From Lachnospiraceae bacterium (lineage in GTDB: Bacteria; Bacillota; Clostridia; Lachnospirales; Lachnospiraceae): DNA of 49,640 nt. Below are positions 32,606 to 40,757 of the stretch, one piece after another. The notes below the pieces were generated by a model. It made no database searches. It worked only from the letters and a program-made list of their open reading frames with translations, and was not told where the DNA came from. The DNA lies in the NCBI GenBank assembly GCA_011959925.1, contig BLMD01000182.1, forward strand, positions 1-49,640, given 5' to 3'. The position numbers and the translations under genes were made by a program. The first letter of the stretch is position 1, and every line of letters begins with the position of its first letter.

Positions 32606-33216
32606 TGATCGTAGACGACGACAGATTAGTCGCCGTCTCTTTAAAGACAATCCTGGAGTCGGATGCAGCCATTACGGTAGCCGCGCTTGGCTATTCCGGA
32701 GAAGACGCAGTTATCCTGTACGAAAGGGAACAGCCGGATATTCTGCTGATGGACATCAGAATGAATGGAATTTCCGGTCTTGAAGCGGCAGAGCGGATTT
32801 TATTTTCGGATCCTGAGGCGAAGATCCTGTTTCTGACGACATTTTTAGACGATGCATATATTATCAAAGCGCTTCGGATCGGGGCAAAGGGCTATATTTT
32901 AAAGCAGGATTTCGAGGGGATCGTGCCGGCTCTGACAGCAGTTCTGGGAGGACAGAGTGTTTTTGGAGAAGACATTGCGGAAAAAATTCCGTTCCTGATG
33001 CATACGAAGCGGCCGTTGGATTATGCGGAATACAAAATCAGCGAAAAAGAGCGGGAGATCATTGAAGAAGTGGCATTGGGGCTTAGCAATAAAGAAATTG
33101 CGCAAAAACTGTTTTTAAGCGAGGGAACCGTCCGCAATTATGTGAGCGTGATATTGGAAAAACTGGATCTGCGGGATCGTACACAGCTTGCGGTTTTTTA
33201 TTACAGACATCAGTAA
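32596..33216 (+). CDS. NarL/LuxR-family response regulator
   Basis: 206 residues. The receiver has VVIVDDD, phospho-acceptor Asp53 (LLMDIRMNG) and the Lys in YILKQDF. The C-terminal LuxR-type helix-turn-helix reads EVALGLSNKEIAQKLFLSEG followed by TVRNYVSVILEKL. GGAGGAG inside the end of the kinase gene precedes the ATG. The pair with the HisKA_3 kinase is standard; the palindrome in the shared promoter region is the likely binding site. Confidence 0.93.
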   Translation: MRVVIVDDDRLVAVSLKTILESDAAITVAALGYSGEDAVILYEREQPDILLMDIRMNGISGLEAAERILFSDPEAKILFLTTFLDDAYIIKALRIGAKGYILKQDFEGIVPALTAVLGGQSVFGEDIAEKIPFLMHTKRPLDYAEYKISEKEREIIEEVALGLSNKEIAQKLFLSEGTVRNYVSVILEKLDLRDRTQLAVFYYRHQ

Positions 33217-33280
33217 ACAAAACATATGCAGAGAACATGCCGGATACGGAAACGACAGAAAATCGGAAAGGAGATTTGAG

Positions 33281-34063
33281 ATGATTTTTGAAACACATGC
33301 ACATTATGATGACGAAGCGTTTGATCATGACAGGGATTTGCTGCTTCAAAACTTATTGAGCGGAGAAATTTGCAGGATTATCAATGTAGGAGCTTCGATA
33401 GGAAGCACGAAAGCATCCATTGCCCTGGCGGAAACCTATGAAAATATCTACGCAGCGGCAGGCGTTCATCCAAGCGAAATCGACGAGCTGAATGAGGAAA
33501 GCTTTGCGTGGCTGAAAGAACAGACAGCACATCCGAACGTAATCGCCGTCGGAGAGATCGGACTGGATTACTATTGGGAAAAAGATACAGAGGTACGGAA
33601 AAAACAGAGAGATTGGTTTGCCAGACAAATGGAACTGGCGAGAGAAAGCGGTCTGCCGGTGATTATCCATTCCAGGGATGCGGCGGAAGATACGATGCGG
33701 GTGATGAAACAGGTGCATGCCGAAGACATTCCCGGCGTCGTACATTGTTATTCCTATTCGCCGGAGCTTGCGTTAGAATTTGTGAAGATGGGGTATTATA
33801 TCGGAGTAGGCGGCGTCGTTACATTTAAAAATGCAAAAAAACTGGCAGAAACCGTAAAGCGCATTCCACTGGATCGCATTTTACTGGAAACGGACGCGCC
33901 CTTTATGGCGCCGGAACCATTCCGTGGAAAACGAAACGATTCGGGGAAGCTTTCTTTTGTCGCGGAAAAAATAGCGCAGCTTAAAGGGATTACCAGAAAA
34001 GAAGCAGAAGATGCGGCAGAACAAAATGCCCGGAAACTGTTTCGGATCGATGACGCATCCTGA
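33281..34063 (+). CDS. tatD: TatD-family metal-dependent DNase
   Basis: A TIM-barrel hydrolase of the TatD/YcfH family, 260 residues. Metal-binding and catalytic motifs: THAHYDD at the N-terminus, GEIGLDYYW, VIIHSRDA, GVVHCYSYS, and LLETDAPFMAP. Members are 3'-5' DNases or related phosphodiesterases; the cellular role is general DNA or nucleotide processing and is not settled. AAAGGAG precedes the ATG at 33281; a longer frame to 33188 overlaps the preceding gene and is rejected. In many Firmicutes tatD follows metG; here the ABC exporter and its two-component pair lie between them. Confidence 0.92.
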   Translation: MIFETHAHYDDEAFDHDRDLLLQNLLSGEICRIINVGASIGSTKASIALAETYENIYAAAGVHPSEIDELNEESFAWLKEQTAHPNVIAVGEIGLDYYWEKDTEVRKKQRDWFARQMELARESGLPVIIHSRDAAEDTMRVMKQVHAEDIPGVVHCYSYSPELALEFVKMGYYIGVGGVVTFKNAKKLAETVKRIPLDRILLETDAPFMAPEPFRGKRNDSGKLSFVAEKIAQLKGITRKEAEDAAEQNARKLFRIDDAS

Positions 34064-34082
34064 AAAATCGAAACGCTTCTTG

Positions 34083-34111
34083 TTGACATGAGACATAGCG
34101 AGTGGTAGTAT
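34083..34111 (+). promoter_or_regulatory. Sigma-A promoter of the hemolysin III-family gene
   Basis: -35 TTGACA (34083-34088), a 17-nt spacer and -10 TAGTAT (34106-34111). Confidence 0.7.
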
Positions 34112-34148
34112 TGAATAAAATAATACATAGTAATCAATACTACATAGT
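34106..34148. promoter_or_regulatory. Operator-like repeats over the hemolysin III promoter
   Basis: TAGTATTGA (34106-34114, covering the -10) and TCAATACTA (34134-34142) are perfect inverted repeats. In addition TACATAGT occurs at 34124-34131 and 34141-34148 as a direct repeat. The placement over the -10 and transcription start suggests repressor control. I cannot name the regulator; no regulator gene adjoins. Confidence 0.5.
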
Positions 34149-34173
34149 GAAGAGGCAATAAGGAGGTATCGTT

Positions 34174-34824
34174 ATGCAAATTACAATTCGGGAGCCGGGA
34201 AGCGCGATCACACATTATATCGGTATGATGTTATCTTTGTTTGCGGCGGCGCCGCTGTTGCTGAAAGCGGAGATGAGCAGAACGCCGTCGGCCATTATGG
34301 CGATGGGTATTTTTATTCTTGCCATGATTTTATTATATGCGGCGTCTACCGTATATCATGCGTTAAATGTCCGGGAAGGAGTTTTAAAGGTATTTCGTAA
34401 ATTAGACCATATGATGATTTTTGTTTTGATTGCGGGGACATATACGCCTGTTTGTATGCTGGTTTTAGACGGTGCGACGGGAATGATTCTGCTTACCGTA
34501 ATCTGGGGAATTGCCCTTGTCGGTATTTTATTGAAAGCGCTTTGGATTAATTGTCCGAAATGGTTTTCTTCTATAATATACATTGCCATGGGCTGGGTTT
34601 GCCTTCTGGTTTTTCCTCTTCTGCTTCAGCGGCTTTCTGCCGGGGCGTTTGCCTGGTTGTTGGCAGGCGGAATCCTTTATACGGTGGGCGGCGTGGTGTA
34701 CGCGCTGAAGCTCAAAGGATTTAACGGAGTGCACAAATATTTCGGGAGCCATGAAATATTTCATCTGTTTGTAATGGCAGGAAGTTTTTGCCATTTTATT
34801 GTCATGTACTGCTATATTATTTAA
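34174..34824 (+). CDS. Hemolysin III / PAQR-family membrane protein
   Basis: 216 residues with seven membrane segments. PAQR-family landmarks are present: AASTVYHAL after the second segment, KLDHMMIFVLIAGTYTP, and the C-terminal HEIFHLFVMAGSFCHF. His in VYH and the two C-terminal His are the zinc-site residues known from adiponectin-receptor relatives, which act as ceramidase-like lipid hydrolases. The name hemolysin is historical; a membrane-lipid role is more likely. AAGGAGG precedes the ATG. Confidence 0.9.
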   Translation: MQITIREPGSAITHYIGMMLSLFAAAPLLLKAEMSRTPSAIMAMGIFILAMILLYAASTVYHALNVREGVLKVFRKLDHMMIFVLIAGTYTPVCMLVLDGATGMILLTVIWGIALVGILLKALWINCPKWFSSIIYIAMGWVCLLVFPLLLQRLSAGAFAWLLAGGILYTVGGVVYALKLKGFNGVHKYFGSHEIFHLFVMAGSFCHFIVMYCYII

Positions 34825-34943
34825 GCGTTGGAATTCGTGGAATCGGGGACAGCGGCGGCTATGGCTATGGAAAAACGGCCGGCAGCCCATTTTAGAGAAC
34901 CTGGCGTCGACAATCGGATCAGATTGGATATTAAGATCAGGGG

Positions 34944-34972
34944 TTGACAAAGAATTTTAGGTGTGCTATTAT
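34944..34972 (+). promoter_or_regulatory. Sigma-A promoter upstream of the cell-wall hydrolase gene
   Basis: -35 TTGACA (34944-34949), a 17-nt spacer and -10 TATTAT (34967-34972). A weaker second candidate (TTGAAA at 35013, N17, TAAATA at 35036) lies downstream. Confidence 0.7.
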
Positions 34973-34977
34973 CTGAT

Positions 34978-34994
34978 CGTAACAAATCTGTAAC
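34978..34994 (+). promoter_or_regulatory. WalR (YycF)-box-like direct repeat
   Basis: CGTAAC-AAATC-TGTAAC matches the WalR pattern TGTWAH-N5-TGTWAH except for the first base; a further TGTAAT begins 4 nt later. WalR controls peptidoglycan hydrolases, and the gene downstream encodes one. It sits just past the upstream -10 but about 60 bp before the start of the second candidate promoter. Confidence 0.5.
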
Positions 34995-35081
34995 AAATGT
35001 AATATTTCTGAATTGAAATGCAAAAAAAGGTTTAATAAATAAAACACATTTCAACAGAAAGATACACTTGGAGGTTGAATG

Positions 35082-36377
35082 ATGAAACTAAACAAAAAAG
35101 TGGTTGAAAGCATGACAGTCACATCAGCGATGCTTGTTATGACGACGATCACTGCATTTGGAGGTTCCACGGAAGACAGCAAAAGCGGTTTGACAGAAAC
35201 AGTTGTATTGAGCAAAGGCGGCAGGGCGGGAATCATTTCCGAACTGTGCGATAAAGAAATGGACCGGCTCAATGAAAGCGGGATGATAACAGCCAGCATT
35301 GGCAGAGGTCAAAGAGACATTGTATCTAAGAGTCAGGCCGATGCAGCGGAAACCGAAGACGCTGCAGGCAGTGCGGCAGGCGTCGGAGAATTTGCGGCGG
35401 AAGCAGCGGCTCAGAGCGTAGAAACGGATGCGGCGGAAGTGACCGCAGATGTGCCGGCAGTAGAAGAGATAGTGGAAGAGGAAGCGCCGGAGCAGTCTTT
35501 GGAAGAATCGAAGTGGCAGAACCTTGTAATGGCAAATGTGGAAGAAGATATGAATATCCGCACTGCGCCGGACGAGTCAGCCGAGCTGGCGGGCAAGTTT
35601 TACCGCGGAGACGTGGCGGAGGTTGTTTCCGTAGAGGGAGAATGGACACAGATTTCTTCCGGGAACGTAACCGGGTATGTAAAAAACGATTATCTGGTTT
35701 ACGGAATGGAAGCCAGTGAATTGGCAAATGAAGTATGCAGTATCTATGCAACGGTAAATACAGACGGGCTTCGCCTTAGAAGCGAGCCGAGTGAAGAAGC
35801 CGAAGTTGTTACCACTGCAAGCAGCGGCGACAAACTGAAGGTGGATAAAGACGCAGCCGCAGATGAGGGCTGGGTGGCAGTCCATACGTCGGACGCAACC
35901 GCGTATGTCAGCGCAGAATATGTCGGCGTTGAGCTGAATCTGGGCACGGCATTAAACAGCGAAGAAGTTGCGGCAAAGGAAGCGGAAGAAGCCGAAGAAA
36001 AAGCGGCAGAAAGCGCAAAGAAGCCGGCAGCGTCAGCAAATGCCGACGAAGTGACATTGCTTGGGGCATTGATCCAGTGTGAAGCAGGAAACGGATCTTA
36101 CGAAGGTATGGTTGCGGTAGGAGCAGTCGTTATGAACCGGGTAAGAAGCGGCGCGTATCCGGGAAGCATTTCCGGCGTCATTTATCAGGGCGGACAATTC
36201 CCGCCGGCATTGAACGGAAGCGTTGCAAACGTTATGGCAAACGGCGTCCGCAGCGCATGCTTACAGGCGGCGAGAGAAGCAATCTCCGGCGTGGACAATA
36301 CGAACGGAGCAGTTTCTTTCCGCAGCGCGGCAAGCGGATATGCGGGAACCGTAATCGGAGCGAATGTATTTTTCTAG
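35082..36377 (+). CDS. Exported cell-wall hydrolase with two SH3b domains (SleB/Hydrolase_2 type)
   Basis: 431 residues. A signal peptide is followed by an Ala/Glu-rich, acidic low-complexity stretch (~85-140). Two bacterial SH3 domains (~145-210 and ~220-285) follow, starting with MNIRTAPDESAELAG and LRLRSEPSEEAEVV. After a second Ala/Glu/Lys linker comes a C-terminal Hydrolase_2 domain (~325-431: LLGALIQCEAGNGSYEGMVA, AVVMNRVRSGAYPG, then VIYQGGQFPP), the fold of spore lytic transglycosylase SleB. The Glu in IQCEAG is the family's catalytic residue. It probably remodels growing peptidoglycan rather than cortex, given the SH3 domains and WalR-like box. GGAGG precedes two adjacent ATG codons; the second is better spaced. 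Confidence 0.9.
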   Translation: MKLNKKVVESMTVTSAMLVMTTITAFGGSTEDSKSGLTETVVLSKGGRAGIISELCDKEMDRLNESGMITASIGRGQRDIVSKSQADAAETEDAAGSAAGVGEFAAEAAAQSVETDAAEVTADVPAVEEIVEEEAPEQSLEESKWQNLVMANVEEDMNIRTAPDESAELAGKFYRGDVAEVVSVEGEWTQISSGNVTGYVKNDYLVYGMEASELANEVCSIYATVNTDGLRLRSEPSEEAEVVTTASSGDKLKVDKDAAADEGWVAVHTSDATAYVSAEYVGVELNLGTALNSEEVAAKEAEEAEEKAAESAKKPAASANADEVTLLGALIQCEAGNGSYEGMVAVGAVVMNRVRSGAYPGSISGVIYQGGQFPPALNGSVANVMANGVRSACLQAAREAISGVDNTNGAVSFRSAASGYAGTVIGANVFF

Positions 36378-36400
36378 TTGTAATCCGAAATAAATTATAG

Positions 36401-36444
36401 TAGTATGTTAGATATAAAATATATCTGACATACTATTTTTATTT
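36401..36444 (+). terminator. AT-rich terminator hairpin
   Basis: A 15-bp stem (TAGTATGTTAGATAT / ATATCTGACATACTA, one G-T pair) with a 5-nt loop, followed by TTTTTATTT. The ribosome site of the next gene starts immediately after. An operator function for the hairpin sequence cannot be excluded. Confidence 0.7.
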
Positions 36445-36456
36445 GGAGGAATGCAT

Positions 36457-37386
36457 ATGGGATTTTTTGTGGCATTTGTATTTTTATTTGTACTGGTTTT
36501 GATCATTGCGGCAAGCTGCATTAAGATCGTGCCGCAGGCGCACGCCGCAATTGTAGAATGCCTGGGGGCATACCGGGTTACATGGGGTGTAGGCATTCAT
36601 TTTAAACGACCGTTTGTAGATCGTGTGGCAAGAAGGGTGAATTTAAAGGAACAGGTGGTGGACTTTCCGCCGCAGCCTGTGATTACAAAGGATAATGTAA
36701 CGATGCAAATCGATACGGTTGTATTTTTCCAGATTACGGATCCGAAACTGTTTGCATACGGAGTAGAAAATCCGATTATGGCGATTGAAAACCTGACGGC
36801 AACGACGCTGCGGAATATCATCGGAGATCTGGAACTGGACGAGACGCTTACTTCGCGCGAGACGATCAATACGAAGATGCGCGCTTCTTTAGACGTGGCG
36901 ACAGATCCCTGGGGGATCAAAGTCAACCGGGTGGAGCTGAAAAATATCATTCCGCCGGCGGCGATTCAGGACGCGATGGAAAAGCAGATGAAAGCAGAGC
37001 GTGAACGAAGAGAAGTGATCTTAAAGGCGGAAGGCGAAAAGAAATCCGCTATTTTGGTAGCGGAAGGGAAAAAAGAATCCGCCATCTTAGATGCAGAAGC
37101 GGAAAAACAGGCGGCGATTCTCCGCGCGGAAGCGCAAAAGGAAGCGATGATCCGGGAAGCGGAAGGGCAGGCGGAAGCAATTCTTAAGGTTCAGCAGGCC
37201 AATGCGGACGGCATTCGGTTTTTAAAGGATGCGGATCCCAATGCCGGCGTACTGCACTTAAAGAGCCTTGAAGCGTTCGCGAAAGCGGCGGACGGCAAGG
37301 CGACGAAAATCATCATTCCGTCGGAGATCCAGGGAACGGCCGGGCTTGCACGGTCCCTGATGGAAGTGGTCAGGGAAGAACCATAA
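36457..37386 (+). CDS. SPFH/Band 7 (stomatin-like) membrane protein
   Basis: 309 residues. A single N-terminal membrane anchor (~3-20) is followed by the SPFH domain (CIKIVPQAHAAIVECLGAY, VDFPPQPVITKDNVTMQIDT) and a long Ala/Glu/Lys-rich coiled coil with stomatin-type repeats (ERREVILKAEGEKKSAIL and similar). Such proteins form membrane oligomers linked to functional microdomains and often to a partner NfeD protease-like protein, which is not seen here. GGAGG is best spaced to the ATG at 36457; one at 36451 is too close. A terminator follows the gene. Confidence 0.93.
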   Translation: MGFFVAFVFLFVLVLIIAASCIKIVPQAHAAIVECLGAYRVTWGVGIHFKRPFVDRVARRVNLKEQVVDFPPQPVITKDNVTMQIDTVVFFQITDPKLFAYGVENPIMAIENLTATTLRNIIGDLELDETLTSRETINTKMRASLDVATDPWGIKVNRVELKNIIPPAAIQDAMEKQMKAERERREVILKAEGEKKSAILVAEGKKESAILDAEAEKQAAILRAEAQKEAMIREAEGQAEAILKVQQANADGIRFLKDADPNAGVLHLKSLEAFAKAADGKATKIIIPSEIQGTAGLARSLMEVVREEP

Positions 37387-37394
37387 AGAAACGG

Positions 37395-37432
37395 AAAACA
37401 GGGCTGTCACAGGCGGGCGCCCTGTTTTATCT
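37395..37432 (+). terminator. Rho-independent terminator
   Basis: A 10-bp perfect stem AAAACAGGGC / GCCCTGTTTT with a 14-nt G/C-rich loop, running into TTTTATCTTAT. It separates the stomatin-like gene from argF. Confidence 0.82.
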
Positions 37433-37517
37433 TATAAGGAGACCATTTAGGTTTCTATGACGAAAGGATCTAAAGACACTGCGGAGTTGTCCGCATGTTG
37501 GATAGGAGGATATGAAC

Positions 37518-38516
37518 ATGAATTTAACAGGACGGCATTTTTTGAAACTAAAGGACTATACGCCGGAGGAAATTTTATATCTGGTGGATTTGGCACAGCG
37601 ATTAAAAAAAGAGAAGAAGCAGGGGATCCCGCATGCGCATCTGACTGGAAAAAATATCGCTTTGATCTTTGAAAAGACGAGTACGAGAACGCGCTGTGCG
37701 TTTGAGGTGGCGGCGCATGATCTTGGCATGCATGCGACGTATCTGGATCCGTCTGCTTCTCAGATCGGAAAAAAAGAAAGCATCCGGGATACGGCAAGAG
37801 TGCTTGGCAGGATGTTTGACGGGATCGAGTACCGGGGATACGGACAGGATATCGTAGAAGAGCTTGCAAAATATGCGTCCGTTCCGGTGTGGAACGGGCT
37901 TACCAACGAATTTCATCCGACGCAGATGCTGGCGGATCTATTGACGATCCGAGAGCGGTTCGGCAGATTAAAAGGCATCAAGCTGGTTTATATGGGAGAC
38001 GCCCGCTACAATATGGGAAATTCCCTGATGGTAGTTTGTGCAAAGCTGGGTATGCATTTTGTGGCATGCACGTCAAAAAATTACTTCCCGGAAAAGGAAC
38101 TGACAGAGTATTGCAGAAAGATGGCAGAAGAATCCGGAGCGACGATTACGTTGAGCGAAGATGTGCATGCATCCGCTGCAGGGGCGGATGTGATCTACAC
38201 CGACGTATGGGTGTCAATGGGAGAACCGGAGGAGGTCTGGGAAGCGAGAATTCGGGAGCTTCTGCCTTATCAGGTCAATCGTGCCGTCATGGAACAGGCG
38301 GGAGAACAGGCGATATTTATGCATTGTCTGCCGGCATACCATGATTTGAATACTTCGGTCGGAAGAAGTATTTCTGAAAAATTCGGGCTGGATGAGATCG
38401 AAGTGACGGACGAAGTATTTGAAAGCAGCCAGTCGGTTGTATTTGATGAAGCGGAAAACCGCATGCATACGATCAAAGCGGTTATGCTGGCGACATTAGG
38501 GGAGAACGTGGATTGA
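37518..38516 (+). CDS. argF: Ornithine carbamoyltransferase
   Basis: Transfers carbamoyl phosphate to ornithine to give citrulline in arginine synthesis or, in reverse, in the deiminase pathway (EC 2.1.3.3). 332 residues. Carbamoyl-phosphate site FEKTSTRTR, then [31 protein letters not shown], and the ornithine-site motif MHCLPAYHD. No other arginine genes adjoin, so direction cannot be told from context; the single-gene setting beside housekeeping genes fits either. AGGAGGA is spaced for the ATG at 37518 rather than the one 6 nt earlier. Its stop overlaps the TTG start of birA. Confidence 0.95.
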   Translation: MNLTGRHFLKLKDYTPEEILYLVDLAQRLKKEKKQGIPHAHLTGKNIALIFEKTSTRTRCAFEVAAHDLGMHATYLDPSASQIGKKESIRDTARVLGRMFDGIEYRGYGQDIVEELAKYASVPVWNGLTNEFHPTQMLADLLTIRERFGRLKGIKLVYMGDARYNMGNSLMVVCAKLGMHFVACTSKNYFPEKELTEYCRKMAEESGATITLSEDVHASAAGADVIYTDVWVSMGEPEEVWEARIRELLPYQVNRAVMEQAGEQAIFMHCLPAYHDLNTSVGRSISEKFGLDEIEVTDEVFESSQSVVFDEAENRMHTIKAVMLATLGENVD

Positions 38517-39490
38517 AATCAGAACTGTTAACGGCCATGCGGGAGGCAGGCGGCTATGTTTCCGGAGGGGAATTATCGAAGAAACTGGGCGTTTCCAGAA
38601 CCGCCGTCTGGAAAGGGATGCAGAAGCTGAAAGAAGAAGGCTATCGGATTGCAGCCGTTCCGAATAAAGGCTACTTTTTGACAGAATCGCCGGATATTTT
38701 AAATGCCGATGAGCTGGCGAGTCTGCGGAAAACCGCATGGGCAGGAAAAGAAATCATATATTTTGAAGTGACAGATTCTACTAATATACAGGCAAAACGC
38801 CTGGCAGAAGAAGGCGCGCCGCATGGAACGCTCATTGTTGCGGGGCGTCAGGAATCCGGCAGGGGCAGACGGGGGCGGTTTTGGGAATCGCCGGAGGGAA
38901 GCGGAATTTTTATGACGATTGTGCTGCGCCCGGACTTTTATCCGGGACAGGCTTCTATGCTGACAATTGTAGCGGCAATGGCGGTTGCAAAAGCGATTCG
39001 GACGTCTCTTTCGCTTCCGGCGCAGATCAAGTGGCCCAATGACATTATTTTGAACGGAAAGAAGATCTGCGGTATTCTGACCGAAATGAACACGGATATC
39101 GATACGATTCATTACGTTGTCATCGGGATCGGGATCAATGTCTCTAACGAGTCGTTTGAAGGGGAGGCGGCAGCCATCGCCACGTCTCTTTTCCGGGAAA
39201 GCGGCGCGGAGGTTTCGCGGTCTGCACTGATCGAAGCGGTCTGGGAACAGTTTGAATCGTATTACGAAAGTTTTTGCGGCGCGGGAGATCTTTCCGAAAT
39301 ACAGGAAGAATATAATGATTACCTGGTAAACAAAGACAGGCAGGTTCGTATTCTGGATCCAAAAGAGCCGTTCTGCGGAACGGCAAAAGGCATTGCCGAA
39401 AACGGAGAACTGATTGTGGAAACAGAGCACGGGGTTCGGAGGGTTTCTTCCGGGGAAGTATCCGTCCGCGGAATTTACGGATATGTTTAA
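38513..39490 (+). CDS. birA: Biotin-[acetyl-CoA-carboxylase] ligase / biotin repressor
   Basis: 325 residues. An N-terminal winged helix-turn-helix ([20 protein letters not shown]) is followed by the biotin-protein ligase domain ([14 protein letters not shown], then [14 protein letters not shown] for biotinyl-5'-AMP binding, and [17 protein letters not shown]) and a C-terminal SH3-like domain ([11 protein letters not shown]). The HTH makes it a bifunctional ligase and repressor of biotin uptake or synthesis genes, none of which are nearby. It starts at TTG, overlapping the argF stop, with GGGGAG upstream. Confidence 0.95.
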   Translation: MKSELLTAMREAGGYVSGGELSKKLGVSRTAVWKGMQKLKEEGYRIAAVPNKGYFLTESPDILNADELASLRKTAWAGKEIIYFEVTDSTNIQAKRLAEEGAPHGTLIVAGRQESGRGRRGRFWESPEGSGIFMTIVLRPDFYPGQASMLTIVAAMAVAKAIRTSLSLPAQIKWPNDIILNGKKICGILTEMNTDIDTIHYVVIGIGINVSNESFEGEAAAIATSLFRESGAEVSRSALIEAVWEQFESYYESFCGAGDLSEIQEEYNDYLVNKDRQVRILDPKEPFCGTAKGIAENGELIVETEHGVRRVSSGEVSVRGIYGYV

Positions 39491-39500
39491 AGGAGGCAGT

Positions 39501-39815
39501 ATGCAGCAGGAAGTCGTATTGTGCGCCGCCAGCGCGTATGAAAAGAAATTTTATATCAATCCGATGTTTGACGGAATTCCGCAGAGTGTAAAAGATGAGC
39601 TGAAAATCATGTGCGTGCTGTTTACGGAGGATGTCGGCGGGATATTGGAATTGGTTTATAACGAAGATGGAGAACTTGAATTTCGGACATCTTTTGACGA
39701 AGGAGATTATCTGTATGATGAGATTGGAAGCGTGCTTAAAGTAAAAGAACTGCAGCGGACAAAACCGGAATTATTGGATTCGCTTCAGCTGTTTTATCAG
39801 GTTATCATGGAATAA
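39501..39815 (+). CDS. DUF6145 family protein
   Basis: 104 residues, acidic, soluble. The sequence fits the Lachnospiraceae family DUF6145: QEVVLCAASAYEKKFY at the start, KDELKIMCVLFTEDVGGILE in the middle, and LYDEIGSVLKVKELQ toward the end. No function is known. AAAGGAGG precedes the ATG and the gene lies 10 nt after birA, in the housekeeping run. Confidence 0.8.
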   Translation: MQQEVVLCAASAYEKKFYINPMFDGIPQSVKDELKIMCVLFTEDVGGILELVYNEDGELEFRTSFDEGDYLYDEIGSVLKVKELQRTKPELLDSLQLFYQVIME

Positions 39816-39890
39816 AGAATGTGAAAGACAATATTTGGCAGATGTCACAGAATAGAGAATGTGAAAGACGACAATCGGCAGATGTCCGGG
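39811..39890 (+). repeat. Two-copy 40-bp tandem repeat after the DUF6145 gene
   Basis: Units at 39811-39850 and 39851-39890 share 32 of 40 bases, including GAATGTGAAAGAC and GGCAGATGTC. The first copy includes the gene's TAA stop. No hairpin or coding capacity is apparent. Confidence 0.8.
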
Positions 39891-39976
39891 ACAGTCTTTA
39901 TATGGGATGCGTGTTCTGTGGGAAGTGCGGGCTGTAAGCGGAACGATGTTATAAGAAGATGTTAGGAGGATTTGGT

Positions 39977-40747
39977 ATGTTACTGACCATAGATGTTGGC
40001 AATACAAATATTACCTTTGGGGTTTTTGACAGAAAAAAACTGGTAACGACATTTCGTATGACGACAAAGCAGTTGCGGACGTCGGACGAATACGGGGTTG
40101 GAATTTTAGAGTTAATCGAACGAAATCAGTTATCTGGAACGGATATCCGGGATGTGATCATTGCATCGGTTGTGCCGGATGTCATGCATTCGCTGACCAA
40201 TGCGATTCTTAAGTATTTTGAGATTACGCCCGTGATCGTGGGACCGGGAATTAAAACGGGTATCCGGGTTGTAACGGAAAATCCCAAACAGATCGGTGCA
40301 GACAGGATCGTAGACGCGGCGGCGGCATATGCACTGTATGGAGGACCCGTCCTTGTCCTTGATTTTGGGACGGCAACCACATATGATCTTGTAGACGGCA
40401 AAGGTTCTTTTGTGGCAGGAGTAACGGCGCCGGGCATTCGGATCAGTGCAAAGGCGCTGTGGGAAGACGCGGCAAAACTGCCGAAAATTGAAATCTGTAA
40501 GCCGGCAAGTATTCTTGCCCAGGAGACGATCAGCAGTATGCAGGCTGGACTTGTATACGGACAGATCGGACAGACAGAGTATATTGTACGCAATATGGCA
40601 AAAGAATCGGGTTATTCGGATTTAAAAGTAGTTGCCACGGGTGGACTCGGGCGCATTATTGCGAATGAAACCGATTGTATCGATATTTACGATCCGAACC
40701 TTACATTATCCGGTCTGCGCCTGATCTTTGAAAAACAGAAGCAATAA
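39977..40747 (+). CDS. coaX: Type III pantothenate kinase
   Basis: First step of coenzyme A synthesis, phosphorylating pantothenate (EC 2.7.1.33). 256 residues of the ASKHA fold: phosphate-binding [12 protein letters not shown] at the N-terminus, [30 protein letters not shown], and GVTAPGI. TAGGAGG precedes the ATG at 39977; an in-frame start 18 nt upstream overlaps that site. The birA-coaX-dusB-greA-lysS order is common in Clostridia. Confidence 0.95.
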   Translation: MLLTIDVGNTNITFGVFDRKKLVTTFRMTTKQLRTSDEYGVGILELIERNQLSGTDIRDVIIASVVPDVMHSLTNAILKYFEITPVIVGPGIKTGIRVVTENPKQIGADRIVDAAAAYALYGGPVLVLDFGTATTYDLVDGKGSFVAGVTAPGIRISAKALWEDAAKLPKIEICKPASILAQETISSMQAGLVYGQIGQTEYIVRNMAKESGYSDLKVVATGGLGRIIANETDCIDIYDPNLTLSGLRLIFEKQKQ

Positions 40748-40757
40748 AAGGCAGACG

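Noticed and set aside
37483..37500. GCGGA-GTTG-TCCGC mini-hairpin before argF and its likeness to AGTTGTCCGCA near 44524
   Set aside because: Eleven shared bases in two unrelated leaders are not enough to claim a repeat family.
37457..37672. 71-codon frame across the argF start
   Set aside because: Overlaps argF in another frame; a possible leader peptide role was considered but there is no arginine-rich run or attenuator pair.
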